The position numbers were made by a program, and so were the translations under genes. This document shows positions 14,231 to 22,214 of a stretch of DNA of 40,453 nucleotides, piece by piece. The first letter of the stretch is position 1. The number at the start of each line of letters is the position of its first letter. The notes under the pieces are model-generated. The model was not told the DNA's origin. It searched no databases and worked only from the letters and a program-made list of their open reading frames with translations. The DNA is from a virus: positions 1 through 40,453 of IMG/VR virus record IMGVR_UViG_3300018465_000008; one strand, 5' to 3'.

Positions 14231-16522
14231 GTGGCCGCCCGCAAGTTCATCCCGTCGCAGCATCCGCGGGACCGGTTCGGTCGGTTCACGCGCTCGAGGT
14301 CGGCGAGAGCGACGCCGGCCGAGCTGAAGACGGCGCAGGACACCGCGGCGGCCCTCAATCCGAAGCGTGGTATCACCGGTGCGAAGGCCGGCCCGTACCT
14401 GCAGGGCATCGCTCCCGAGCGGGGGCAGGCCGCAGTGTCGGCGTACACCGGGGGCGGCTACGTCGACACGCACAAGGCGCTGCGGGCGGGAAAGACCGAC
14501 AGCCCGGATGTGCGCGCCATGGACGACGCGATGGTCGAGCTCCCGGACGACCTGGTCCTTTCCCGGCGGGTGCCGATCGCGGCGTTCGGGAACGTCGATC
14601 CGGAGAGCCTTGAAGGGCTGACGGTCCGCGACGCGGCCTACGCGCCGACGTCGATCGGGACGGTCCGGCCCGCCAAGGACACCGTCAGGATGCGGATCGC
14701 CGCCCCGGCCGGCACCCGGGCCGCCGTCGACCCGGGCACGGGAGAAGTCATTCTCGACCGCGACCTTGACATGGTTGTTGCCAGGGTTGCACGCACTCCG
14801 TCCGGCGTCGACATGTACGTCACCGTCCTGCCTCGGCGGCGGGGTGGTGACTCCTCCGACAACGACGTGACGGACGGCAGCAGCCCTGGCAATGACTCCG
14901 GCACGGACGACAACGGCCCCGCAGACGGTGCCGATGAGGTCCGCGCCGACCTGATGCGCAGGAAGCTGCCCGAGCTTCGCGCCGAGGCGAAGGACCGCGG
15001 CATCAAGGGCTACAGCCGGCTACGGAAGTCTCAGCTGGTCGACTTGCTGGTTGCTGACGAGACCGGCGACGAGCAGACCACGAGAGACCGTGAAGACTCG
15101 GCCGATCTCGCTCCGGCTGCGGTCGCCGATCAGGCGCCGTCCGATCCCGGTGACGAGCCGGCCACGGCCCCGCTGACCGGCGCTGCTGCTGTCGCTGCCG
15201 CACCGGTCGGGGCCGGATCCGCCGAGCCGCAGAAGCTGACCAGGCAGCAGAAGACCACCCTGACGCTCCTGAAGGAGCCGTACGGGCGGCCGTCGGTACA
15301 GCGGGCACTGGCAGGCGGGGAAGCATCCGCTGCGACCGAGACGCACATCGCCGCTCTGGACGAGATGATGGCCGGCTCGCCGCTGCCGAACTCGGTCGAG
15401 GTGTGGCAGGGCAGCAGCCGGCCGCGTGACGTGTTCGGCGACAGCCTCGCCGGCGACCTCGCTGGTTTCGAATGGGACGAGAACCGGTTCGTGTTCACCA
15501 GCGCGACCGAGAAGGCCGCCACCCAGTCGACGAAGGCGGCCGACCGCTCCGGTGGCGTACTCATGCGCATCACCGCCCCCGAGGGCGCCGCCGCGGTGAG
15601 CCTGTCGAAGCGGGACCTGATCCTCGACCGCGGACATCGGATGCGCGTGACCGCCGACCGTGGTGTCAACGCCGACGGTAACCGGGTCCTCGACGTCGAG
15701 ATGCTGCCCCGCACCGGCCCGCCGCCGACCCGCGAGAACGCGCCCGCAGCCGAGGATCTCGCCGACCCGGCCCGAGCGGTCGCCTACCGGCCGTCGGGCG
15801 CCGACAACAGCATCTCCCGCGGCTACGCGTCCGGGATCGTCTCAAGCGAAGACATCGCCGCCGGCGACATGGCGCAGACGTCGTTCGTCGAGTTCGGCGA
15901 CGGCTCCCGGGCGGTCAAGAAAGTCGCCCGGCAGATCGAGGACAAAACCGTCCGCCGGCAGCAGGACGCCGAGGAACTCGCCCCGCTCGTCCTCGGCGCT
16001 GCGGGGCTCCGTGCGCCGGAAATCCACCGCCCTAAAGCCAACGAACTGTACATGCAGGTCATGCCGGGCCGGCTCGCGATGGGGTTGCCCCGCGACAAGC
16101 TCGCCCCACTGGCGGCATCCCGGGAACGCTACGACGAAGACCAGTGGATGCTCCTCGGCATGGTCGATCAGGCGATCGACAACTTCGACCGGCACGAAGC
16201 GAACTGGATCGTCGACGATGCCGGCAACATCTCCGGCATCGACCACGGGTTCGCGTTCGGATACGCCGAGGGTGTGACCGCCCGGGAGCCGCGGGTGGTC
16301 CTCGGCCAGCCGTCGCAGGTCTTCGGCCAGGGCGCGGCAGCCGGCAACCGGTGGGTGCCGAACGACATCCACCCGGATGACGCCGCCGCGTTCAGGGCCC
16401 GGGTGGAGGCGCTGCTGCCGGAGTTTGAAAGGCTCGGCCGGCGGGACTGGTATGAGAAGATGCTGATCCGCATCGACCTGATCGGTGAGCACGCGTCAGG
16501 CCTATTCAGGAGGATGACGTGA
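14231..16522 (+). CDS. Minor head-associated protein with two ADP-ribosyltransferase folds and a kinase-like C-domain
   Basis: This 763-aa protein sits in the MuF slot between portal and MuF protein. Residues 1-20 (SQHPRDRFGRF) are the short motif often opening actinophage minor head proteins. Residues ~85-200 resemble an ART exoenzyme domain: R112/R113, APTSIG at 138-143 in the Ser-Thr-Ser position, and E172 in GEVILDR. Residues ~236-276 look like a Rho-N/SAP helix pair. Residues ~335-495 are a second ART-like domain with key positions altered: Q393 (WQGSS) in place of Arg, FTSAT intact, and D462 (RDLILDRG) in place of Glu. Residues ~520-763 resemble a PI4-kinase/HipA-like fold: K563, DRHEAN (653-658) and the metal loop IDHGFAFG (670-677). 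GTG 14231 is chosen because GAGG at 14219-14222 suits it and is too close to GTG 14225. It may be packaged and injected, like T4 Alt. Confidence 0.7.
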   Translation: MAARKFIPSQHPRDRFGRFTRSRSARATPAELKTAQDTAAALNPKRGITGAKAGPYLQGIAPERGQAAVSAYTGGGYVDTHKALRAGKTDSPDVRAMDDAMVELPDDLVLSRRVPIAAFGNVDPESLEGLTVRDAAYAPTSIGTVRPAKDTVRMRIAAPAGTRAAVDPGTGEVILDRDLDMVVARVARTPSGVDMYVTVLPRRRGGDSSDNDVTDGSSPGNDSGTDDNGPADGADEVRADLMRRKLPELRAEAKDRGIKGYSRLRKSQLVDLLVADETGDEQTTRDREDSADLAPAAVADQAPSDPGDEPATAPLTGAAAVAAAPVGAGSAEPQKLTRQQKTTLTLLKEPYGRPSVQRALAGGEASAATETHIAALDEMMAGSPLPNSVEVWQGSSRPRDVFGDSLAGDLAGFEWDENRFVFTSATEKAATQSTKAADRSGGVLMRITAPEGAAAVSLSKRDLILDRGHRMRVTADRGVNADGNRVLDVEMLPRTGPPPTRENAPAAEDLADPARAVAYRPSGADNSISRGYASGIVSSEDIAAGDMAQTSFVEFGDGSRAVKKVARQIEDKTVRRQQDAEELAPLVLGAAGLRAPEIHRPKANELYMQVMPGRLAMGLPRDKLAPLAASRERYDEDQWMLLGMVDQAIDNFDRHEANWIVDDAGNISGIDHGFAFGYAEGVTAREPRVVLGQPSQVFGQGAAAGNRWVPNDIHPDDAAAFRARVEALLPEFERLGRRDWYEKMLIRIDLIGEHASGLFRRMT

Positions 16523-17475
16523 CAGCCCTCGTGGTCGTGGACGTCGCCTCGGGTGAAGTCCTGGACACGGTCACGCTCGACGGCGGCGCCCTGGTCTTCG
16601 CCACCGGTGTGGCGGAGGGGATCTTCGCGGCGAAGCGCGCGCTCGGTCTTGACGACGCTGCGGTGTTCGCGCTGCTGACCGCCTGGTCGAACGGCTACGT
16701 CAACGTCCGGGCGCAGGAGCAGCCCGCGGTGCGGGCATCCGCTGCGGGCCCGTCGTTCGCCGGACTTCAAGCGCAGTGGGAGCAGGCACGGCAGGAGATG
16801 CTCGCTGCGTGGCCCGCCACAGCCCAGCCGATGGTCGACGAACTCGCCGCCCAAGCCGAGACGGCAGCCGCGGAGGAAGACCTGGGCGCGCTCGGCACCC
16901 TCGCGGTGTCGGCGGGTGTGATCGCCGCGGTGGCGCTGATGCTGTCCGGCGGTGCGGTCGGCCTCGCTGTAGAAGCCGCTGCCGGTGTGGTCGCCGAGGC
17001 GGCCGGTCAGGCAGTGGACGTCGCCATCCCGGACGAGCCGGGTGCGGTGCGGGTTCGGCAGACCGCCGGCGCGGTCGCGCACATCATCGCCGCCGGCTAC
17101 GCCTCGGGTGCCGCCCGGGCGGCGCTGCAGGTGGCGGGCGCGGTGCCGGAGATCGTCCGGGATGCGGTCGAGCAGCACCTAGCAGGGCTGTCGACGGCAG
17201 GGCGAGGGATGGTCGCCGACCAGATCGGCTCTCTGCTATCTGCGGCGCAGCACGCCGGCCGGGTGTCCGTGTTCGAGCAACTGCCGCCGACGACCCGATA
17301 TCGGGCGGTGGAGGAACCGCCGGGCCCGCGCCGCTGCCAACCGTGCGGCGACATCGCGGGCCGAACCTACGACAGCCTCGCCGAAGGGCTAAGCGACTAC
17401 CCGGCGATGGGTTATCGATCGTGTGCGGGTGGGCCGAGCCGTTGCCGCGGCGGGCTCCACCCGATTTGGGAGTGA
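16519..17475 (+). CDS. MuF-like minor capsid / head morphogenesis protein
   Basis: Start GTG 16519 overlaps the preceding stop (GTGA). The 318-aa protein ends in the MuF signature: CQPCGDIAGRTY (C273, C276), then an SDYPAMGYRSC segment and CRGG (C302, C309), the metal-binding tail that connects portal and capsid in Mu-like heads. Residues ~125-165 are unusually hydrophobic and Ala/Gly/Val-rich, as seen in several actinophage MuF proteins. In the family it is a few-copy internal head protein needed for assembly, and sometimes injected. It pairs with the ART-kinase protein just upstream. Confidence 0.8.
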   Translation: MTALVVVDVASGEVLDTVTLDGGALVFATGVAEGIFAAKRALGLDDAAVFALLTAWSNGYVNVRAQEQPAVRASAAGPSFAGLQAQWEQARQEMLAAWPATAQPMVDELAAQAETAAAEEDLGALGTLAVSAGVIAAVALMLSGGAVGLAVEAAAGVVAEAAGQAVDVAIPDEPGAVRVRQTAGAVAHIIAAGYASGAARAALQVAGAVPEIVRDAVEQHLAGLSTAGRGMVADQIGSLLSAAQHAGRVSVFEQLPPTTRYRAVEEPPGPRRCQPCGDIAGRTYDSLAEGLSDYPAMGYRSCAGGPSRCRGGLHPIWE

Positions 17476-17480
17476 GCAGC

Positions 17481-17738
17481 ATGCAGCAGCCGAGCGTCAA
17501 CCGTGCCGTGCACTACGTCTCTCACGGCACCCCGGTCCGCGCCGACGGCACGCAGGCATACCGGTCGGTGTGCCGGGCGGCGACCGTCACGGAGGTTGAC
17601 CCCGCCGACCCCGACCGCGTCGGCCTGTGCGTGATCAACCCGACCGGGTTCTTCTTCCACCCGCTGTCCGACGGCGGCAGCGTCCACGACGAGGACGGGC
17701 ACGCCGGCGGCACGTGGCACTGGCCCGAGCGGGTCTAG
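17481..17738 (+). CDS. Hypothetical protein after MuF (85 aa)
   Basis: ATG 17481 is preferred because GGGAG at 17468-17472 is well spaced for it; GTG 17472 (GTGA overlap, +3 residues) is the alternative. The fold looks all-beta: repeated short strands (VHYVSHGTPVR, TVTEVDPADP, LCVINPTGFFFHPL) and a Gly/His-rich C-terminus ending GGTWHWPERV. Proteins of this look are found beside MuF genes in actinophages and lack a known function. It may be a small head-associated protein. Confidence 0.65.
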   Translation: MQQPSVNRAVHYVSHGTPVRADGTQAYRSVCRAATVTEVDPADPDRVGLCVINPTGFFFHPLSDGGSVHDEDGHAGGTWHWPERV

Positions 17739-17745
17739 GCAGCCG

Positions 17746-17907
17746 GTGGCGCTACACGTTCCACCCGTCGACGATCTGATCCAGCACGACACCAGCAACG
17801 ACTGCCCGTGCGGGCCGACCACCGAGCCGGTCCGCCGTGACGACGGCACCTACGGCTGGCTCGTCATCCACCACTCACTCGACGGCCGCGAAAAGGCCGA
17901 GCGCTAG
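17746..17907 (+). CDS. Conserved small Cys/His protein of actinophage head modules (53 aa)
   Basis: This very short frame starts at GTG 17746, seven bases after the preceding stop. It encodes a typical actinophage mini-protein recognisable by LIQHDTSNDCPCGPTTEPV and a closing WLVIHHSLDGRE. I recall near-identical motifs in head regions of Streptomyces and Arthrobacter phages. The C20-x-C22 and H42-H43 pairs could share a metal ion. Function is unknown. The frame has strong third-position GC bias and no competing gene. Confidence 0.75.
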   Translation: MALHVPPVDDLIQHDTSNDCPCGPTTEPVRRDDGTYGWLVIHHSLDGREKAER

Positions 17908-17958
17908 CTGTCGTAGGTCATGACGTTGTTGCCATGCCACGTAGCTCACGGAGGTGAA

Positions 17959-18330
17959 ATGCGTACCAAGACCGCCCTACAAAGGGCCGACGGGACTGGC
18001 TGGCACTACGGCATTGCAGGCAAGGCTGGCGGCCACCCGCTCGGCCGCTGCACCGAGCACCCGCCCCACCCGACCGAGGCCGAGGCCCGCGAGTGCTACG
18101 GCGCCTACGTCCGCGAGGACACGATCAAGCTCGACGCCGGCACGACCAGCTGGACCAGCTGCGAGCACCGCGCCGACGGGAAGCGCTGCCCGAACCCGAC
18201 CGTGGCGTTCGCCACGTACGGCGACGACGGGTACGGACAGGTCTCAGTCTGCCCCGATCACATGACCGTCGAATGCGTCATCGCCGCCGCCCGTCTGGAC
18301 GGCCCGGCTGGTGACGCCTGGATTTCCTGA
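17959..18330 (+). CDS. Zinc-finger-like hypothetical protein (123 aa)
   Basis: ATG 17959 is fixed by GGAGGTGA at 17950-17957; ATG 17920 upstream lacks a ribosome site. Two possible metal sites are visible: C31-x2-H34 with H37 and C46, and C68-x-H70-x6-C77 with C98-x2-H101. The arrangement recalls two small treble-clef or ribbon units. No enzyme motif is present. It lies between the MuF and protease genes, where actinophages often carry such uncharacterised proteins. A 107-base gap (18331-18437) follows, in which I see no clear promoter or hairpin. Confidence 0.6.
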   Translation: MRTKTALQRADGTGWHYGIAGKAGGHPLGRCTEHPPHPTEAEARECYGAYVREDTIKLDAGTTSWTSCEHRADGKRCPNPTVAFATYGDDGYGQVSVCPDHMTVECVIAAARLDGPAGDAWIS

Positions 18331-18437
18331 ACGGTGATCGGGCGAGCGGGTCTGACTGGATTCGACACTGTAACCCGAGCCCACGTGCATACAACCGCCT
18401 GACCCAACACAGCTAGCAGCACCGAATCGGGGTGACC

Positions 18438-20411
18438 ATGACCGCCCCGACTGTGCAGCTTGCCCGCCGCGACGGGGTCGAGCTCGTCCGCACCGGCCGC
18501 TGGCCGCTGATGACCGGAACGTGGGAGCCGACCCGCGACGACATTCGGCACGCGATCGACGCGCTGAACTGTCCCGCCGTGCGCCGGCCGGTGCTGAAGA
18601 TCGGCCACCTGGACGACCGGTTCACGCCCCCGAACGTCCGCGCCTCGGACGGGGAGCCGTCGATCGGCTGGGTCGACAACCTCCGCGCCGCCGATAACGG
18701 GAACCTGCTCCTCGGCGACTTCGTCGGAGTCCCCGGGTGGATCAACGAGGTGATGGCGTCGGCGTGGCCCGACCGGTCGATCGAGGGCGACAAGAACTAC
18801 CGCTGCTCACTCGGCCACACCCACCCGTTCGCGCTGCACGCGGTGTCGCTGCTCGGCGTCACCCGGCCCGGGATCGGCACCCTCAAATCTTTGCAGGACG
18901 TCGCCGACCTGTACGGCGTCCAGGTCGCCGCCGCCGGCGAGGAGAACGGGGAACGCGTGCAGGTAACAATCCGGGCCGCCGCCGAAGTCCACACCGGGGC
19001 GATGGTCGCGCTCATCCCGACCAAGGAGGACGCGGCCCGGCTCGCAGTCGACGAGGGCGAGCTGGCGGAGGAACTACACCTGACGCTCCGGTACCTCGGC
19101 AAGGCCGCAGACCTTGGAGCACGCGGCATCCAAGACGTGATCGACCGGGTGTCGACCGTCGCGAACGGCCTGCCGCGCATCGAAGCCGACATCTCATCCG
19201 TCGCCGTGTTCAACCCCGGCGACGCCAACGACCGGGATACCTGCCTGGTGTGGCTCGTGGCTGGCGACATCATCGACGCCGTCCACGAACTCGTCGAGGA
19301 CGCCCTGGACTTCGTTGAGGCACCGATCCCGCCGCAGCACCGTCCATACACGGCGCACATCACCGCCGCTTACACCGACGACCTCGGCCGGCTCGGCGAG
19401 CTGGTGTCGCGGGTCGGACCGGTCCGATTCGACCGGCTGCGGCTGGCGTTCGGCGGCGAGTTCACCGACATCCCGCTCATGGAGTGGCCGGGCGAGGACG
19501 TCGATGACGACGCTGAGGCGGTCGCTGCCGCGGCGGGCAACGCCGACGCGCTCCACGACTACTGGACCAAGGGCAAAGGTCTGGCGAGGTGGAAGGGCAA
19601 GCCGCATCCGTGGACGGCCTTGTTCAAGCAGTTGCTGAAGCACCTCGGCCCGGACAAGGCGAAGCGGACCACGTCGAAGTGGTACCGCGAGGTGATGGGC
19701 CACACGCCCAATCAGCGTGGCAAGGTCGCCGCATCCGCTGACCCGCCCGAGCCTGACATTCCGCCGACCGCGACCACAACCGAAGAGACCCACGAGCTGA
19801 CGCCACCCGATCCGGGTGGCGTTTCTGTTTCCCCGGCCGCCGAGCCGGACCCATCCATCACCGAGGAGGACATGGTGTCCACCCTGAACGCAGACCTGCG
19901 TCAGGCGCTCGGCCTGGCCGACGACGTCGACGACGCGGGCGTGCTCGCGAAGGTCGGCGAGCTGAAGTCGCGCGCCGAAACGCCGCCGCCGGCCGAGCCG
20001 AGCCCCGAGCAGGTCGCCGCGAGTGCGGCGGCCGACGAGAAGAAGGCCGAGCTGGAGAAGGAGGTCGCGGCGCTGTCCTCCCGGATGGCGGAGGTGACCG
20101 CCGAGCTCGCCGCCGCGAAGGCCGAGAAGGTCGAGACCGTGAAGGCATCCGTCCTGGACACTGCCGTCCGCGAAGGCAAGATCAAGCCCGCCGACAAGGA
20201 GCAGTGGTCCAAGGACTACGACGAGGCCCCCGGCGTCACGACCCGCGTCCTCGCCTCCATCGCCCCCGGCACCGCCGTCCCGGTCATGGCGGCCGGTCAC
20301 ACCGGACCCGCCGAGCCGGACGTCGCCGACCCGCAGGCGTTCACCGACGCGGAACTCGACGCGTGGGCGTCGCAGCTCGGCGTCGACCCGAAGGAGCTGT
20401 CGAATGGCTAA
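18438..20411 (+). CDS. Capsid maturation protease - 2H phosphoesterase - scaffold fusion protein
   Basis: This 657-aa polyprotein starts at ATG 18438 (GGGGTGA upstream). Residues ~1-155 resemble Mu I-type head proteases: H57 in VLKIGHLDD, S114 in PDRSIEG, and the closing HAVSLLGVTRPGI segment. Residues ~187-345 are a 2H phosphoesterase (LigT/2'-5' RNA ligase superfamily) with both signature motifs, HLTL (214-217) and HITA (307-310). Residues ~370-425 hold a HDYWTKGKGLARW...HPW module seen in other actinophage proteins. From ~479 a coiled-coil scaffold follows (Lys/Glu/Ala-rich, ~530-572) with a short C-terminal capsid-binding segment. An in-frame ATG at 19872 behind GAGGAGG could give the scaffold alone, as lambda C/Nu3 does. 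The role of the 2H domain is unknown. Confidence 0.75.
   Translation: MTAPTVQLARRDGVELVRTGRWPLMTGTWEPTRDDIRHAIDALNCPAVRRPVLKIGHLDDRFTPPNVRASDGEPSIGWVDNLRAADNGNLLLGDFVGVPGWINEVMASAWPDRSIEGDKNYRCSLGHTHPFALHAVSLLGVTRPGIGTLKSLQDVADLYGVQVAAAGEENGERVQVTIRAAAEVHTGAMVALIPTKEDAARLAVDEGELAEELHLTLRYLGKAADLGARGIQDVIDRVSTVANGLPRIEADISSVAVFNPGDANDRDTCLVWLVAGDIIDAVHELVEDALDFVEAPIPPQHRPYTAHITAAYTDDLGRLGELVSRVGPVRFDRLRLAFGGEFTDIPLMEWPGEDVDDDAEAVAAAAGNADALHDYWTKGKGLARWKGKPHPWTALFKQLLKHLGPDKAKRTTSKWYREVMGHTPNQRGKVAASADPPEPDIPPTATTTEETHELTPPDPGGVSVSPAAEPDPSITEEDMVSTLNADLRQALGLADDVDDAGVLAKVGELKSRAETPPPAEPSPEQVAASAAADEKKAELEKEVAALSSRMAEVTAELAAAKAEKVETVKASVLDTAVREGKIKPADKEQWSKDYDEAPGVTTRVLASIAPGTAVPVMAAGHTGPAEPDVADPQAFTDAELDAWASQLGVDPKELSNG
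19800..19822 (+). terminator. Terminator-like hairpin inside the protease-scaffold gene
   Basis: ACGCCACCCG (19800-19809), an ATC loop, and CGGGTGGCGT (19813-19822) form a perfect 10-bp stem with a 3-base loop, followed by a T-rich run (TTTCTGTTT from 19822). This is the most canonical intrinsic-terminator shape in the window, yet it lies in frame within a coding sequence, in the Pro/Thr/Ser linker just before the scaffold's internal start. It could attenuate transcription, pause polymerase, or isolate the internal ribosome site from upstream structure. Confidence 0.6.
19872..20411 (+). CDS. Probable nested scaffold protein (internal start, 179 aa)
   Basis: ATG 19872 is in frame with the large protease gene and has GAGGAGG at 19863-19869, the best ribosome site anywhere inside that gene. 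Translation from here would give the coiled-coil scaffold alone: an N-terminal LNADLRQALGLADD helix, a disordered Pro/Ser stretch, a Lys/Glu/Ala coiled coil, and a C-terminal PKELSNG. Scaffold proteins are needed in hundreds of copies and proteases in few; a nested start solves this in lambda and many other phages. The product is inferred, not proven. Confidence 0.55.
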   Translation: MVSTLNADLRQALGLADDVDDAGVLAKVGELKSRAETPPPAEPSPEQVAASAAADEKKAELEKEVAALSSRMAEVTAELAAAKAEKVETVKASVLDTAVREGKIKPADKEQWSKDYDEAPGVTTRVLASIAPGTAVPVMAAGHTGPAEPDVADPQAFTDAELDAWASQLGVDPKELSNG

Positions 20412-20769
20412 CGACTACCTGCCGAAGTTCAAGCCCGGCCAGGCCATCACCCGCACCGCCTCCGGCACCATCGTCGCCGGGAACATGGTCACGGTCGCGG
20501 GCGCGGTCGCCGGCGCGGACGCGACGACATGGCTCGGTGTCGCCTCCCGCGATGCGGTCTCCGGTCAGACGTTCGGCGTCTACGCCGACGGCGTACAGCG
20601 TGTCGTCGCCTCCGCAGCGATCGCAGTTGGCGACCGGGTGAAGTGCGCCGCGGCCGGGAAGGTCGCCACGCTCACCGCCGGCTCTGACGCCTACGACCGG
20701 CTGGTCGGTATCGCACTCGAAGCGGCAACCGCCGACGGCGACGTCATCGCCGTGAAGTTCCTCCGGTAA
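20404..20769 (+). CDS. Capsid decoration / head stabilisation protein (DUF2190-like)
   Basis: The start ATG 20404 overlaps the last codons of the protease gene, with AAGGAG at 20392-20397. The 121-aa sequence is all-beta, with ITRTASGTIVAGNMVTV, a TTWLGVASRDAVSGQ turn and VKCAAAGKVATLTAG. This pattern matches DUF2190-type proteins, which trimerise on the outside of the capsid at local threefold axes. Position directly before the major capsid gene supports the role. It was probably co-translated with the scaffold for matched stoichiometry. Confidence 0.75.
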   Translation: MANDYLPKFKPGQAITRTASGTIVAGNMVTVAGAVAGADATTWLGVASRDAVSGQTFGVYADGVQRVVASAAIAVGDRVKCAAAGKVATLTAGSDAYDRLVGIALEAATADGDVIAVKFLR

Positions 20770-20784
20770 GGGAGCCCCAGACAG

Positions 20785-21702
20785 ATGCCTAACGTGTACA
20801 GTCCGCCGGCTCCTACGGTGTCCGGCGACAACATCACCGTCAACCGGCTGGTCAACAGCCCGGTCATGCTGCAGCGGACGCTGCGGACGCTGACGCAGAT
20901 GCGCCTGGTCGGCGACAAGATCCTCACAGGGAAGGTCGATCTGACCGGCACCGGTGCGGTCAACTACGAGGTGTCGGAGGCCATCATGGCCACGAGCCTC
21001 GCGGAGCGCATCGACGATCTGATGGAGTACCCGAACTCGGCTGAGCCGTCTGCGGTGTCGCAGATGGCGGCGGCGGAGAACTGGGGCCTCGCCACGATGA
21101 TCTCCGACAAGCTCGTGGCCCGGAACCGGGTCGACATCGTCAACCGCAAGCTGATCAAGCTCGCGAACCGGATCGCGTTCGGATTCGACGCCCTGATCCT
21201 GTCGGCCGTCGCCTCGGCCGTCACCCAGACGTCCGCTGCGGCGACCGCCTGGTCGAACACGTCCACCGCGGACCCGTTCGCGGACATCACCCTCGCCGCG
21301 TCGGTCTCGGACTCCCTCAACCAGGGCTACGAGATCGACACGGTCCTCGCGACCCCGACGCGGTGGGCGCGCCTCATCGCCGCCGCGAAGGTCATCGAGC
21401 GTGCCCCGCGCGAGGGCAACGACACGCTTCTGCTCACCGGCCGGCTTGCCCGGATCGCCGGCCTGAACGTGTGGAAGACGACGAACATGCCCGCGGGCGT
21501 GGACGTGATGGTCCTCGACTCGCGGCAGCTCGGATCGATCGGCTGGGAGGACCAGGGCGGCGGCTACATGGGCACCGCCGACGGTGTTCAGTCGAAGCGG
21601 ATCCGGCTGGAGGAGAACGACGGCTGGAAGATCCAGGGCCGTCGGGTCGGGGTGCCGATCGTGCAGGAGCCCGGCGCCGCAGTCAAGATCACGTCCACCT
21701 AG
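20785..21702 (+). CDS. Major capsid protein (HK97 fold)
   Basis: This 305-aa protein starts at ATG 20785 (GGGAG upstream). It shows the order expected for an HK97-fold coat protein without a long delta domain. A short N-arm (PNVYSPPAPTVSG) comes first, then an E-loop-like strand region, the long spine helix around NRVDIVNRKLIKLANRIAFG, and an A-domain with DTVLATPTRWARLIAAAK. The P-domain closing strand is WKIQGRRVGVPIVQEP. It is preceded by scaffold and decoration genes, the classical order. The scaffold is encoded separately, consistent with the missing delta domain. Confidence 0.9.
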   Translation: MPNVYSPPAPTVSGDNITVNRLVNSPVMLQRTLRTLTQMRLVGDKILTGKVDLTGTGAVNYEVSEAIMATSLAERIDDLMEYPNSAEPSAVSQMAAAENWGLATMISDKLVARNRVDIVNRKLIKLANRIAFGFDALILSAVASAVTQTSAAATAWSNTSTADPFADITLAASVSDSLNQGYEIDTVLATPTRWARLIAAAKVIERAPREGNDTLLLTGRLARIAGLNVWKTTNMPAGVDVMVLDSRQLGSIGWEDQGGGYMGTADGVQSKRIRLEENDGWKIQGRRVGVPIVQEPGAAVKITST

Positions 21703-21716
21703 GAAGGGGCGCAACC

Positions 21717-22208
21717 ATGGCAGAGAAACTCCTGCGAGGCAAAGCCCCCCTCACCGTCTGGCGCGGCGCCAACGACGGCCCTGGCGGGCAGCTCTACCGC
21801 GGCGGACTCATCGACGCCCGGCTCGTCGACGCCGACGACCGCAAGCGACTCATCGCCGAGGGGTTCCTCGAACTCGTCGTCCGCGACGGCGAGGACTTCA
21901 AACTCGCCGAGGACACCAACACCGGCCAGGCCGGTGACCCGGTCACGATCGGAGACGCCAGCGTGGCGGACCCGGACGAGCCGGATCCCGGCAAGGTGAA
22001 CACCGCCGCCGACACGGTCGCGGACCCGGAGCTGGAAGCCCGGCGGGCTGAGGCCCGTTCGAAGCTGCCCGCCGATGGCAGCGCACCCGACGGCCGCGCG
22101 AGTCAGGCTGTGTGGGTCGAGTACCTGGTCCGTGAGGGCGGCAACTACGACGACCTGGCGTCCCAGGACAAGGCCGAGCTGACCAAGCTGGCGAAGGCTC
22201 GCCAGTGA
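21717..22208 (+). CDS. Virion-associated hypothetical protein after the capsid gene (163 aa)
   Basis: ATG 21717 follows GGAAGGGG. The first ~70 residues (LTVWRGANDGPGGQLYRGGLID) are beta-like, and a Pro/Asp-rich linker follows. The last ~45 residues (SKLPADGSAPDGRASQAVWV, then YLVREGGNY) look like a small SAP/HeH-type helix pair. It sits where actinophages often encode capsid-associated or connector proteins. The exact role is unknown. A long near-perfect hairpin starts seven bases after its stop. Confidence 0.6.
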   Translation: MAEKLLRGKAPLTVWRGANDGPGGQLYRGGLIDARLVDADDRKRLIAEGFLELVVRDGEDFKLAEDTNTGQAGDPVTIGDASVADPDEPDPGKVNTAADTVADPELEARRAEARSKLPADGSAPDGRASQAVWVEYLVREGGNYDDLASQDKAELTKLAKARQ

Positions 22209-22214
22209 TCGAAG

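Noticed and set aside
18352-18367. CTGACTGGATTCGACA resembles the 5' end of tmRNA (GGGGCUGAUUCUGGAUUCGAC).
   Set aside because: The match is short, in a phage intergenic gap, without the tRNA-like 3' half or tag frame. Actinobacterial tmRNA usually differs at this point. Probably coincidence; an attachment site cannot be supported.
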